This document shows positions 11,502 through 23,716 of a stretch of DNA of 64,000 nucleotides, in pieces. The stretch's first letter is position 1; the number at the start of each line of letters is the position of its first letter. The stretch spans positions 15,276,002-15,340,001 of the forward strand of contig OY987242.1 of assembly GCA_963920765.1 (NCBI GenBank). The letters are read 5' to 3'. A model generated the notes under the pieces. It did no database searches. It had not been told where the DNA came from and saw nothing but the letters and a program-made list of their open reading frames with translations. The DNA is from Ulota crispa (lineage: Eukaryota; Streptophyta; Bryopsida; Orthotrichales; Orthotrichaceae). Made by a program: the position numbers and the translations under genes.

Positions 11502-11947
11502 GAAAATTTTTTATGGATACTCCTAAAGTTTACAATATTTGTGTATATGCCCCTAGATTTTTAGAAATTGTACAAATACACTAGACCTATTTTCAATCAT
11601 TTCTCTTATTGTATATGCCATGATCTTCTCCTTTGTGCGCAAGTTGCTTCTTTCTCATTCTACAATAATCACCATATTTATTAAATTAAGAAATCCAGAT
11701 TCCCAAGTTGTACCCTAATGGTTAGTTTGAGTTGGTCACTTGAAACCCAAAATGTTACAAAATTTTCAATTTAATGAATATGGTGTTAATATTGCATTAC
11801 TTGCTTGAACATTGGTTATGAAGAAAGTGGTGCGTAAAACAAAATATACACCTACAAATGATAATCCAAGAGTGTTTATGCAATTTTTGAAAAACCAAGG
11901 GCATCCATACAAATATCACATATTGCAAGGGTATCCATCAATTTTTC
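11502..11947. mobile_element. MITE family B, intact copy
   Basis: Left end GAAAATTTTTTATGGATAC, right end GGGTATCCATCAATTTTTC; the arms stay complementary for about 45 bp (TTTACAATATTTG against CAAATATCACATATTGCAA). It is 446 bp and noncoding. Its relative at 56463-57478 carries three inserted elements, and this copy shows the unoccupied structure. Confidence 0.75.
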
Positions 11948-12008
11948 CTTTATTTATTTGGATTTTTTCATCTGTCCAATGACATGCAACTTAGAATTTA
12001 TGCATCTA

Positions 12009-12262
12009 CAATAAATAGTGCATTTAGGTTGCCTAAACCATTAAGTTACCTTATTTTAGAAAGTTACCTCATGACGCATTGCTTGGCCACTTGGAGGTGC
12101 ATGCAACTCTCTAGATATTAAGACTTCACATGATTTACACCTTGAACAATGCTGGTTTGTTTTCAGCAACATCGTCATTATTAACAAGTCCTTATGTTGT
12201 TATTTTTTTATGTTTTGCGTGTCAAGAAATTAGTGTGGGGCAACCTAAATGCACTATTTAAC
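12009..12262. mobile_element. MITE family A, copy
   Basis: Left AATAGTGCATTTAGGTTGCC and right GGCAACCTAAATGCACTATT are exact inverse complements. Interior blocks (GTTACCTTATT, CCACTTGGAGGTGCATG) match the copy at 13375-13681. It is 254 bp and noncoding. Confidence 0.75.
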
Positions 12263-12269
12263 AAAGAAA

Positions 12270-13370
12270 TGGGAAAAAGTAGGAATGTCTGCTTAGGTAT
12301 ATTCGACAATCAAATGAGGCACTGTCGGTTGTACTCATCCAAATACTCTCGAAACTACCGTGACCGTTTTTGTGAAGGAGATTTGGAGTTTTCATCCATG
12401 TGCACCGAATATTCTATTAGTATCAAGGTGACCGTGAGGTAAGATTCTGGTCAATATTTGCCCAAAAAATTAGCTGGACGGGACGACGCGATTGTCAAGG
12501 AAGTTGGGAAAAGACTTTTTTTGGGTCGGTCCAGCGACACTCACCCATGAATGCATGCATGCAGGAAATGAAAAGAACAGGATATATTCATCCATGTCTT
12601 CACGTTTTCTATCAAATCAGCTGTTGTTAGTAACTTCCATCAAAATCTTGGCGAAATAACTGCTTCCATGATAGAGATTGTAATATTTCATCCATAATTC
12701 ACCGAACATTCCATGTAAAAAACATAAAAGGGAGACTCTGGGGCTTGGGGTTAGAAAAGTCAAACGAGGCAGCAGTGAAAGTCGGAAAGAAAGTCTGATG
12801 CCGGGGCCACACAGGCCAAAACAGCCTGTTTGAAATGGATGAAGAAGTAGGTTGTATTTCTGAAAAATTGGGGGATAATCACATTTTCAAAGTTTCATCT
12901 TCTCAGGGTTTAAATTTTGTCTTTGTTAGGGTAGAGCGACCCACACCCCGGAATGCAAGTCTGTAAGGAAAATTTGTCTAAAATTGGAACAAATGAATGA
13001 TATACATCATTCAAACAATTGCTAATATGAGCTACTTTCATCCAAAATCTAGCAAATTGGGATTTTACTCTAAGAAGGATCTAGCAATTTTTAATCCAAT
13101 TCTTCACTTGGATTTCTTAGTGTAACAGTAGCTAGTAGACATTCAAGGTAAGATTTAGGCAAAATTTTGCTAAGAAATTGAACCTTGCATCTATTCTTCT
13201 CCTAAAGATAACCTCTCCACCATTTTAGAGTAGGAGATTTGAGATACCAATTTATAAATGCTCAAAATTAACCATAAAAGTGGGCTTAGAAATCAAAGAA
13301 CCTACTTTTATACAAAGAAGTAAACATTGCCCCTTGTTTTTTACAAAGCGCTTGTTTGAAACGCCGGTTT
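12270..13370. other. Intergenic DNA, no gene recognised
   Basis: Mixed composition with several ATTTTCATCCATGTGC-type stretches. No splice-supported reading frame, RNA gene or transposon terminus found. Confidence 0.4.
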
Positions 13371-13374
13371 ATTC

Positions 13375-13681
13375 TACACCAAATAGAGCATGTAGGTTGC
13401 CCTTAACAAATGAGTTGCCTTATCATGGAAAGTTACCCCATGACTCATGATTTGACCACTTAGAGATGCATGTAACCTTTTAGATACTACAATTTCATAC
13501 AATTTAAAACATGGACACCACTAAGTTATCTTGTTGCAATTATGTTGTTATTGTCAAAGCCTTTAAAAGTTGTTTATTACAATAATTATTGCTGAAAGTT
13601 ATTGTAGTAACTGTAAGTATTTAAATAGTGCAAAATGTCAAGAAATTAGTGTGGGGCAACCTAAATGCACTATTTGGTGTA
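13375..13681. mobile_element. MITE family A, most complete copy
   Basis: Left TACACCAAATAGAGCATG and TAGGTTGCCC are mirrored by GGGGCAACCTAAATGCACT and ATTTGGTGTA on the right, for inverted repeats of about 28 bp. Length is 307 bp. With 12009-12262 and the fragment at 1-92 it defines a small family in this window. The TA flanks fit Tc1/mariner, but the superfamily is not certain. Confidence 0.75.
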
Positions 13682-13689
13682 GCGTGGCT

Positions 13690-15480
13690 TGGCCTTGAGA
13701 GGCACCGCACACAATCTCCATGAGGGAACTCCAACATTTGCAGCTCCCGCCTCCCGGACAGTCCCCCAAATGTTCACAAATATAGCTAAATTTAATAAAG
13801 CCTACAATTAATTTTTGTTATAGCCACACAAAACAAAAATGTGGATTTTTTTGTCAAGACAAACTTCCATGCAAGCTTAGAATTGGAGAACTCCAAAACA
13901 ACACAACATATTTAAAAATGTGGAATTTTTTAATATTAAGGCAAACTTCTATGTTGGTTCCACGGAGGAAAGCTCAAAAACAGTACGGAGTAATTTTTTC
14001 TTTTTTCTTTTTTGTTTCTTTTTTGTTGCAAACTCTTTTGGTGCTTCTCATTTTCTTATTTTGGGGCCACCTTTGAATTTTTACCTTTATAAACTCACAA
14101 AAATGTATGTAGCACAATGTCAAATCTAAATGTTTACCAGATTTAACAATTTTATTAGTCACCAAAAATCTTATATGGGATCATTGGTCATAATATGAAT
14201 GCTTACGATCATGGGTTGTTTAGGGCATTTGCAATGCATCTATACATGGAACAAGGTAGTTATGAAATAAGGTGGTTATTGTGCTCACGTTGTTGCTTGC
14301 AAATTTGATGAGTTGGTTTAATTGCATTCGTGCTTTGATATATGCAAGGTGAAACAAGTGGAAAGGACCCTTTTTGTACTCCTTGTTTGAGGATAATCAT
14401 TTTCCTTTATGCAACTTGAATCCTTTGTTGTTTTCATGTGGTGTCGACAAAACCTTCTCATGCAACCTATGGGGCTTTGAAAAATGCAAAACATTTTAAG
14501 CTGGAAAAAATTTGATGCGTGTAATACCAAGAAAACTTATAGCGTACTTGCATTGGTTCAACACTCGTACCTCCCAAGGGCTACACGCATTTATATTTTT
14601 AGTAGAATGCCTTCTCCAATGTTGCATTGAAAATGCTCTTACACCCACTTGCTCACTTAACTTGGGATGGAGGCGAAGAGTCAGTGTGTATATGCTAATA
14701 TGCCCTGCAATTCTCTAGCTCCTTTGTGCTAGTTGCGACAAAAGCAACAAAAACATGGTTAGAAAGATGGGGATTGAAAGTGGTTATTTGTAGAGAGCTT
14801 GCGGGAATATACTTTGGACACCTATTGTAAAATGGTAAATAATATGCCAATTTTGTAGCTAGAATGGTCTCACATGCTTTATGCAACAATGAGTAAAAAC
14901 AGCTGTCGAATGTTTAGCACTCATTGATTCCACTTCATTGTTTTCAATAGAAAGTACATTCATATCCATTTATAACCCAAAATTTTAGTTGCCATCATGT
15001 ATTGGTGGCATATACTCTTTGAATGCATAAGTATATTGCTAGTACACAAAAGCGGAATTGTTCAATAGATGCTAATGGATACAAGTAAGGCTATCCTTTT
15101 GCAGTTACTATTTACTACATCATTCATAAGAAGATGCTAATAAAGGTTACACAAAAAATGCAATATTTATGAATTTGGGGAAAAATCACAATTTTAGGAC
15201 TTTGGATTTTATGTTTTTAAGAAATTTTTGGTGATTTAGAGTGTTTTATGATGATTTCTTCCAGACCTTACATCAATGATGAAATTTTTTAAGGAATTAT
15301 CAAAAAACTCACATCATGTCACCAAAATATTCTCACAAATGCAAAATCCAATATCCCCAAATCCATTTTGGAAAGATTTTTTCCCAAGTTAACTAGGATA
15401 GTGTTAAAAGCTATGGAGGTGGTCTCAATATTTATTTGCCTTTGTCAAGACATTGGTTAATTGTTAACCCACTCTAGACT
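13690..15480. other. AT-rich intergenic DNA, no gene recognised
   Basis: Short open frames on both strands show no conserved motif, splice structure or codon signature. The stretch includes a T-rich run near 13990-14030. Confidence 0.4.
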
Positions 15481-15496
15481 CTTGCCCGGCGTGAGC

Positions 15497-16450
15497 TTAA
15501 CCCCTAAAGGCCCAAGCCTTTTTTTTTGTGAAAGTCACTAAAAATTGCCATTTTTGGGGGAATGAGTAGAAAGGTATGGATTTTTTTTTTTTTTTTTTTT
15601 TTTTTTTGGGAATCCAATCGTAGGATCTTGCCCTAGACTATGGGAGGTGCTTGTGAGAAAAAAATCAGCTCATACTAGGTGTAGAGGAAAGAGATAGACA
15701 TCTGAAGTGCAAAAAAAGTTTTTTTGGTGCTGCCCCAAAAATCTAGAAGCCTTTGATTGCTCCTACATCAAAAAATTGCTCTACTCAAAGTTGAGGTTTA
15801 TTTTTCCATGTAGAAGACCAAGTTAGGTATGTGTGGGAGAATTGGAGGTGTGAATCATACTTTGTAAAATCTTGCAATGCCGTAAGGCCATGACGTTTGC
15901 ATATACATTAGGCAAAATTGGAGGATTTATGTAAAATTCAGAAAATCTGAATTACTTTAATCCAAATGGTGAAAACCAAGTAATCTTAGTCTACTACAAT
16001 TTAGAAAAATAAAATAAAAAACAAACACACAAAAAGCTCAAAAAATGAAAGCACCAAAATTTACAAGGGGCAAAAGAAATGGAGATTTGGGAGTCCCATA
16101 CCTACCTACGAACCAAAACTTCTCATGATTTTCATCTCATTAATCAAAATCAAATGATTCAAAGATTCACCACATACATATAAACCTGATGAACCAATTC
16201 CAAATTTTTATTTTTTTTAAATGCAATTTTTAAAGAAACTTTTGGGTTGCCCGCCCTCCCTTGTTTTCAAAATATGCATAACTTCTTCAATAAATGTTGG
16301 AATAAAGAAAAAATTAAATACCCATGTAGATATTGGAATTTCCCATCTTCCATAAAAATTTCAAAATATCACACAAAGTAGTTTAGTTGTAAATACATGC
16401 CCAAAATCCCAATTGTCTCTTGAGGGGACAGTTGGGCCTTTAGGGGTTAA
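15497..16450. mobile_element. piggyBac-like nonautonomous element, about 0.95-kb class
   Basis: TTAA is followed by CCCCTAAAGGCCCAAGCC on the left; the right end reads GTTGGGCCTTTAGGGG then TTAA. TTAA on both sides and termini starting CCC are the piggyBac hallmarks. The right subterminal (GCCCAAAATCCCAATTGTC) recurs in the elements at 16796 and 49136. It contains a T27 run (15581-15607) and no transposase. Confidence 0.8.
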
Positions 16451-16795
16451 ATTCAACCTAAAGGCTTTGGATTGAATATGGGTATATCTTTAGTTAGCAC
16501 TTTGAAAATTTGTCGTTTAATCAAATAACATGCAATCCTACATATTAGGATGGATTGGAAGTATCTTTTAATTGTGAATAAGACCAAATAATAAAAAACC
16601 AAATGGAGTTCGATAACAAGAAACTATGAATTGGTTTGCACCAAACATTAATTAAATCTTGAAATCGATGCCTTGAAATCCCAACTTCTGAAGTATCGCA
16701 AATTTTTCTTAAGAAAATAATTCAATTAAGGTTTTCAGATGGTAGATTTTTGCTTCGTGTTACTTGTAACTGCTGTTGCCTTTGCAACTACTTTC

Positions 16796-17719
16796 TTAAC
16801 CCCTAAAGGATCATTGTCCCTAGGGACAAATAGGATTTTGGGCAGGTACCTACGACCTCAATTTTGTCTTAATTTTTTGAAACTTTTTTTGAAGATAGGA
16901 AAACACATTAGCTTTTGGAGAATATAAATTTTATTCCAATTGATGCCAGGGAGCCAAAGTTATGCCCAAATAAGCACAAATTTGGGGACAAGGGGCAGCA
17001 AAAAAAATTCTTATAAATACTTGAAAAAAAAATGTAATTTTTTTTTCTTATAGATTATATCTTTTTTTACATTTGAAGCTTTGATTCATTCCATTTGGAC
17101 TAGTTATGAGAAAGTTATGGACAATCTTGTTTTTCGGGCAACTCAAGCATCTTCTTGAAAAATAACTTATAAACTTCATTTTTGAATGCAAGTTTAACAT
17201 TTTTTCAAAAAAAAATAATGGAGAGGGTGAAGTTTGCTTTCTAGAACAACCTCACCATTGGGATTATAGTGTTTCAATTCCATTGCAAGGTTATTAGCAA
17301 TTGAAGTTTTTCTTCAATCTCATACCTTCCTCTACCTAATGTTTTTTCAAAGAATGAAAATTTAGTATTCTTTTTTCAAATTTTTTCCCAAGATTCCCAA
17401 CTCAATTGCCCACCATGCAAAAATAGAATTCCAAACTTTGTGGAGCAAAAATTTTAAGTTAAAAATGTTCAAAGTTAAAAAATTTAATCAATTAAGGTGC
17501 AAAAAAAGTTGTTTTGAACACTTTAAGTGCGTATATCTTCCAATCTGTGCAGACAAAGTTCTTGAGTTTTGTATGACACCTTCTTATAGTAGTCTAGCAC
17601 AAGATCCTACGGTCAGATATGCAAAATGCCTAATTTTCAAACTTTTTTACTCTTTGCCATATAGGTGGCAGTTTTGAGTGTCTTTTGACAAAATAAAGGC
17701 CATGGTCCTTAGGGGTTAA
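16796..17719. mobile_element. piggyBac-like nonautonomous element, about 0.92-kb class
   Basis: Left TTAACCCCTAAAGGATCATT, right ATGGTCCTTAGGGGTTAA. The left subterminal GGGACAAATAGGATTTTGGG is nearly the left subterminal of the element at 49136-49619. It lies 346 bp from the previous element, and its length (924 bp) is close to that of the elements at 15497, 19230 and 40205. Confidence 0.8.
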
Positions 17720-18045
17720 GTCTATGGTGTGATTCGAGTTATCTCAAAATTACCCATAACTTGGTGTCTATACTCTTAAATTCACTGAAAGAGAGGATGG
17801 TTTTTCAAAAAAAAAAAAAAACTCAAAGTTTAACTTAAAATACTGGATAACATCCAAACGATCACCAAACAAATTGATATAAGGCTTTAAATTTTATTTA
17901 TGTTCAATGGCAATTGCAGTATACACGTTTGAGTTGCATAACTCTGTTTGAACTAGATCACTACAGAAAAAATGTGTCCTAAATTATCATACCACAATAA
18001 ATATAAATGTTCACAATGACTGTAATTGAGTCATCTAATAATCAT

Positions 18046-18459
18046 TACTGTAGGTTGGTAGCAGGTTTGGCATAAAATAATTCCTCAAAATTGTGCCTAA
18101 TTATTCTATAAATTATTCTCCAAAAATGTCCAATGTCAAACAAATCAAAAAATTGAAATGTTGAATATTATAAAAGTCATTAAGCTTACTAACAATGAAA
18201 AGTCAAGGTTGATTTTAAGAAGGCTCAATCTATTGCAAGTTTTATACCAAGGACTAATTTTAGAAAGTGGAAGATGCTTTAAAAAGGGCTTAACTCTACT
18301 AAAAAATTTAGTTGAATGCCAAATAATAACAACTTTTTTTGAAAGTGCTTAATTTTTATTTAATTATGAAAGCAGATGCTTAATTGGATTTTTCTCAAAA
18401 AATAATAGATTCGGCAGAGACCTGCCGAATCTGCTACCAACCTGCACCAACCTACAGTA
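18046..18459. mobile_element. TA-flanked MITE, copy 2
   Basis: TA, then CTGTAGGTTGGTAGCAGG on the left; on the right CTGCTACCAACCTGCACC, AACCTACAG, then TA. The right arm holds an extra short duplication (ACCTGC ACCAACCT). It is 414 bp, collinear with 3551-3953 and noncoding. The TA duplication points to Tc1/mariner. Confidence 0.8.
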
Positions 18460-18469
18460 TAAACCTTTA

Positions 18470-19225
18470 CAATTATTATGGACTAATTGTTTGTGCATGT
18501 TTTTCGTGTGTTTAGGAATATAACTACCTTATGTCACTCCTTGATCACAGTTTCTTAGCAAATTGGGTTTTGCAAACTAAGTTTAATATGCTTAGTAAAG
18601 TGAATGAAGCTTCAAAATGAACCTGAAAATCACGCATTCAGTTAGTATGACCAGCCATATTTTTACACTCTCTGGCAACAAAATTCACAGGATTAATAGA
18701 GCACTTATTTGCGATTTTCTAGCAAAACCAGGTGATTTTCAGTCACAATCATAAGAATTGGAAAATTTTAGTCTCATGCTTGTAAGTTGTATAGTACACA
18801 ACCAACTCAGCAGCAAAGCGGCTAGCCAATTATGGGACATAACCAATGAGCGGGGAGGTCTAAAAAAACAAAAAATAAGTCAGCCAACAAAATGGTAAAA
18901 TCACCTATTGAAATTTGAGTTTATTAAATAAAAATCAGCCAGATTTTTTCAAATATCTGATGACAGTATAAACATGTAGGCAACATCGAATGCATGCACT
19001 TAAAAAACAGGTTGAAAGTGAGAAAAGTCAGGTTTTTTTTCCATGGACCTCAAAATCTCCCCAAACACTGGACAAAACTCTCTTTTGACAAGTTTGATCA
19101 AAATCATTCCTCCTTGGAGATCTATGATTTTTTCAAACAAATAAAAGAAAGAGTTATGATTCCTTGATTACCGCTTCTTCCTTTTTCAATTGTCTTCTCT
19201 CGTGTGACAATGAAAGTAACAAGAG
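18470..19225. other. AT-rich intergenic DNA, no gene recognised
   Basis: No exon-like frame, RNA gene or complete transposon terminus seen between the TA-flanked MITE and the next TTAA element. Confidence 0.4.
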
Positions 19226-19229
19226 AGAG

Positions 19230-20143
19230 TTAACCCTTTAACGACCACACCCATTTTCATAGAATCCACTGAAAACAGGGGTGTAAGCTTAGATTTGGAA
19301 TTGACTCAAATATGGACCCATTCTCAATAATCCAACCATACAAATGGGAAGTACACCTTGTTTGTAGTAATGTATCAAAATTTCAGCTAGATCTACCGTT
19401 GGAGGTGAAATATTATAATGATTGAGTGAGCCGTATGCGGAAAATCTCTTGTGTTTCATTCTTGTATAGTTTTGAATGTTAACCTTTCATGCAAGCTTCG
19501 ATTGAGAAGAGCCTTACATTTCTAGAAAGCATGGTTTCCCACCTTTCCAACAAGACTAGTTTCACACAAAATAGACAAAAATAGCAATCACAAGGTGTAG
19601 CTAAGTGGACAAAAAGGGTCAAAAAACCCACTTTCTTTGCTACCCTAAAATGGTTCTACAAGAAATTTGATAATTATTCTGGAAAATCCAATTGGTGAAA
19701 ACAATCAAGAATTGGCCTTAAATGTAAGATGACAAATTTTAAAGCCAAAATGACAGCAACATTTTAGTAGATCTTCAAATACTACAATTATACTACTATC
19801 GTATAGGAAAACAATACAAGCGTATTTCTTAAGCAATTTGAAAATTTTTAGAATTGTGCAATTGAAATTTGACATTCTTCTTGCATACTTGATGTATTGT
19901 GTTGTTGATTTGATCCATGTTTGACAAAAATTGGATATGTATTTTGAAGCCATGCCGTATAAATACCATTATTTGTCAACTCACATACCCCAATTGCATT
20001 GTTATTTTTTAGATGGATGCAAAATTCTTGTGATCACATGCGTACTTCAAGTCCAAATTCCAAATTATTGAGCAATTTCAACCTAGAGGCCAAAAACTGC
20101 TCCTAGCAACCAAAATATGGTTACGTGGTCCTTAAAGGGTTAA
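19230..20143. mobile_element. piggyBac-like nonautonomous element, about 0.91-kb class
   Basis: Left TTAACCCTTTAACGACCAC, right GTGGTCCTTAAAGGGTTAA: inverse complementary termini with TTAA on both sides. The interior is AT-rich with no transposase. Confidence 0.8.
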
Positions 20144-20960
20144 GGTAAGAGGTCCATAAACCAACCATTTAAGCCTACCTTACTCACCAATGAAAATAAT
20201 AGATTTATGAAGGAACATATCACTCTTTCCTATATAGGGAACGTCTTTAGAACATGTTTGCTTTTAGAGAGTTCTACTTTATGAAACATTTGTCAAAGTA
20301 TCCACTTCTACAAGTTTCTTATAAGCTGAGCACCATGTTTACACTTGTATGGTCAAAATAAATATGACCCTTGCGTGAAGGACCCTTCAATTAATACCTA
20401 CCCATAACAACAGAACCATAGAATTTTCTATGAAAGTTTCAGGGTCTTTATGACATTCTGCAGTTGCCACAAGCGTATTTTTTAGAATACAACAAAATAT
20501 AGGGGTATTTTTCAAAAAATTCCCTAAACAGTACCCCACTTCAAGGAATAATGATTATCCTACTTCAAGGAATATCAAGGGATTGCAATAGTTTGTTTTT
20601 TCATAACTTCTTCCTTCTTTTATCCTTTTTCCTTTTCTTTTTTCTTTTTACTTTATGGCATAGATTCTTTAACATTTTGAACTCAGTATTTTTTGAAGGA
20701 GCCCGGTGACACCAATCATTTCAATGGCACCTTGAGAGGAGCTTCCAAACTGACACTTAACTTACAAGCAAGCAAAAGAAGCATATTGATTGAATCCAAA
20801 GCTTGTCTTCCTTATTTGAATGTTGTCAGAAGAAACCTCTCCTTTTGCTTTTGTATTTCAATATTAACCCATTTTTTCATTTTTGATATACAAATGTTTT
20901 CTAGTACTCACACATATTTGCATATTTGTATATTCATTTTTGCAGTTGAGAGATGTGCTT

Positions 20961-21390
20961 TTAACCCCTAAATGCCCAAGCCCTATCTAAGCTTCTTGGA
21001 CTTTCCATGAAATTGAACAATCAATCAACCTCTTCATGAATTCCATCAAGTTTTTTTCAATTGTAATTGTACAAATTTAAGCTAAACATGTTAGAGATTA
21101 CATAGAAAAAGAAAACACAACAATATCACTTATAGTTTGAAATATTATAATGTTTGAACATGAATGTGTTAAAATTGCAAAAGAGACTTAAATTCTTTCA
21201 ATCCTTGTTTCACATGTCAAATCCAAAAAGTTGGTCACCATAAAAATATGAGGTTTAAGGTCATTACATGTCTAACTCAAATCAATTTATGGTTTTGAAA
21301 ATCTACTCCTACATTATTTTTAAATGGATTTCTAATGTGGATTTTTTTCCAAGCTCTAGTGTATTTGAGGCTCATTTTTAAGGACGAATT
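20961..21390. mobile_element. piggyBac-like element, right part lost
   Basis: Begins TTAACCCCTAAATGCCCAAG and runs collinear with 37329-37760 (AACAATCAATCAACCT, AAACACAACAATATCACTTA, TATTTGAGGCTCATTTT). Similarity stops near 21390, and no matching TTAA-bounded right end follows, so this copy is 3'-truncated or internally deleted. Confidence 0.7.
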
Positions 21391-21550
21391 TTTAAAGAGC
21401 AAACTGCCATTGCACCCATGACCACTATTAAGATTTCATGTTCACATGTTGTACATCCTTGTCATTACAACTATTTATTTCCACAGTTTTTCCAAGATTT
21501 CAGAGGTGACAGTTATGGGGATAGTAGTGGTGCTTATGGGTGTACATACC

Positions 21551-21645
21551 TTAACCCTTAAGCACCAAGGCTTGTCGCCGCAAATACACTGGCTCAGTGT
21601 ATTCGCCGGGGACAATTTTTGTCCCCATCGGCATTTAAGGGTTAA
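21551..21645. mobile_element. Miniature 95-bp piggyBac-like element
   Basis: TTAACCCTTAAGCACCAAGG on the left and CATTTAAGGGTTAA on the right, only 95 bp apart. Two further stem pairs lie inside (CAAATACACTG with CAGTGTATT; GGGGACA with TGTCCCC). Among the TTAA elements here it is the smallest. Confidence 0.7.
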
Positions 21646-22081
21646 GTCCTTTAAAGCATGCAAGCACCCATTCTATATTTTATTACTCAAATTATGATTG
21701 AAAACAAGTTTTTATTTATTTTAGTATGACATATATCTATATTTTATTGAAAGACAAACCTCAACACAATAATGACAATAAGCACACTTTGTGGTAGCTC
21801 ATGTCACTCTCTTGAGGTTCTAAAATTGTGCATGCCTAATTACAATTTCTAAACATAAAAAGCGTGACCCATTTTAAAAAGCTGAGTGCGGGGTTTTTGA
21901 AACTTCTACAAGGCAATTCAAAATAACCGCACGGTTTATGAGCCTTTTACTTTAGAGGATTCTTTTATCAAAGGAGGCAAGCAACTTGCAATTTTCACAA
22001 AGAGGTGTAATGTGTAATCCTTAGCTCATGCCTAGTCAATTGTCACAATTCAATGACAGAGACGCTATGGACAACCTGTTA

Positions 22082-22648
22082 AGGTAGGTAGCTCAAATTG
22101 CTACCCCTATCTTGTAAAGCATTCCATAAGTAGCTCAAGAATGGATATGAGGTGGTTCTTGCATGGATCCTCTTTAGGGCATCTTTGATCTTTCCATGCT
22201 AGCCCGGTGGCTAGTGTAGGCAAAAATAGCTGACCGATAATTGGTTGGACCAAGTTCCAATTTTTTTGGAACTCAATCCAACCAATTATTGATTGACTAT
22301 TTTGGCTTTCACCGGCCATCAGGCTAGCATGGAAGGATGCCCTTAGTCATAGAAGAAGAGGTTTATTCTACTACAAGAGCCAATCATACTTCTTGATTTC
22401 ACCTCATCTTTTTATAAGTTGGAGCGGAACGGTTTATGGAAGACCTAGAATTACAAATAGATGACTACTACAAAAAAATGTGAAAATTCATCAACAATTC
22501 AATAATGCTTCAAAAAATATGAGGTTTTTTTATTACATTTGACGTCCATCTCTCTTTTTCTGAAAATTAGACAAAAATCTTCTTGTCTCAAAATGCCCAT
22601 GAGAAGGTGGATTAGCCCTTAAAGCGTTGCTTTTTGAGCTACCTACCT
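22082..22648. mobile_element. TA-flanked MITE host, interrupted by a Harbinger MITE
   Basis: Left AGGTAGGTAGCTCAAA and right TTTGAGCTACCTACCT are perfect inverse complements with TA outside both (22080-22081, 22649-22650). The separate element at 22177-22342 sits inside it, so this one is older. Confidence 0.65.
22177..22342. mobile_element. Nested Harbinger-type MITE, 166 bp
   Basis: TTA duplications at 22174-22176 and 22343-22345 bound GGGCATCTTTGATC...CCATGCTAGCC and its inverse GGCTAGCATGGAAGGATGCCC. The centre also pairs (AATTGGTTGGA with TCCAACCAATT), so the whole element can form one hairpin, as expected of a compact MITE. Confidence 0.8.
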
Positions 22649-22975
22649 TATAACATGTGCAAGTTAGAGAGGTCTGTACGTTCAAGAAAATTTTGAGTTT
22701 CTCCTTAAAAATCTCACATTTCTCATTTCCAACAAGTTATTTTAGTGCATACACTAAATATTGCCTACAAACATATACTACAATTAGATATTTTCGAAAA
22801 TGTAGTCAATTTTTATCCAATTTATTCAAATTTCATTTGGCTAACTTTCTGTTATTTTTTGGGTTTCCCCGTTCATTGGGTCTGTCTATCATTGAACTTT
22901 AAGTAGACCTAGGGTATAAGTTGGGGGTACTCAATGGTAGTGTACCACTTATCAAGGGACCATGACTCTTTTTTT

Positions 22976-23340
22976 TTAACCCTTAAAAGACGGATGGATC
23001 ACCATGGCTTGCCTTGCTTGTAGCAATCTACAATGTTTTTGCACATGGACACTAGTAATATTGTTTCAAAAAGTTGGAAAAGTCAATAGTACATGGTGTC
23101 ACATGAAAATTGCAAAAAGGCAACTTGGGAATTAACACCATATTTTTGAATCTTATCACAATCTAGATTACAAAAAAATATGAATGCATTAAATAAGATA
23201 ATTTTTTGTCTTCCATGATGGACCATGTGTTTACAATCGCTTCCGAAAAAAATCAGATGAAATACAACCTTATTTTGTCACACAGCATTTTTTTCAGAGC
23301 AGGCGGACGTTTTTAGTTCGACTCGACGTTCAGGGGTTAA
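22976..23340. mobile_element. piggyBac-like family C, copy 1
   Basis: TTAACCCTTAAAAGACGG at the left, CGACGTTCAGGGGTTAA at the right, 365 bp. It is collinear along its whole length with 63607-63968 (GGATCACCATGGCTTGCC, AAAAGTTGGAAAAGTCAA, GACCATGTGTTTAC), which makes both boundaries firm. Confidence 0.85.
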
Positions 23341-23591
23341 TGATGCAAAAGTATATCAATTAAGTCCAATATCAGAGACCTTTTTTGACATTCTTTAGTA
23401 CCATCAAAAAAGTTGGGTCACCAAAATGAGCAGCCCTAAACTCTTCAAGGTATGGTAATAGCATCCCCAATGTAAACCCGCGTACAATTGACTAATGGTG
23501 AAGATTTCTTAATGCAAAATGCTTAGCAAAAGTGGACTTTTACTTGTACATGTTGGTTATATACATAGGTACCAACATGGAGTCATGGCTT

Positions 23592-23655
23592 AGACTTAAG
23601 GTATATGAGCACAAATGAATGGTTAGGGCGCGGACGCATGTAGTTGGGGCACATA

Positions 23656-23716
<61 letters not shown>

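Noticed and set aside
20693..20971. 92-codon open frame ending in a TTAA element
   Set aside because: It runs into the terminus of a mobile element and has no recognisable domain.
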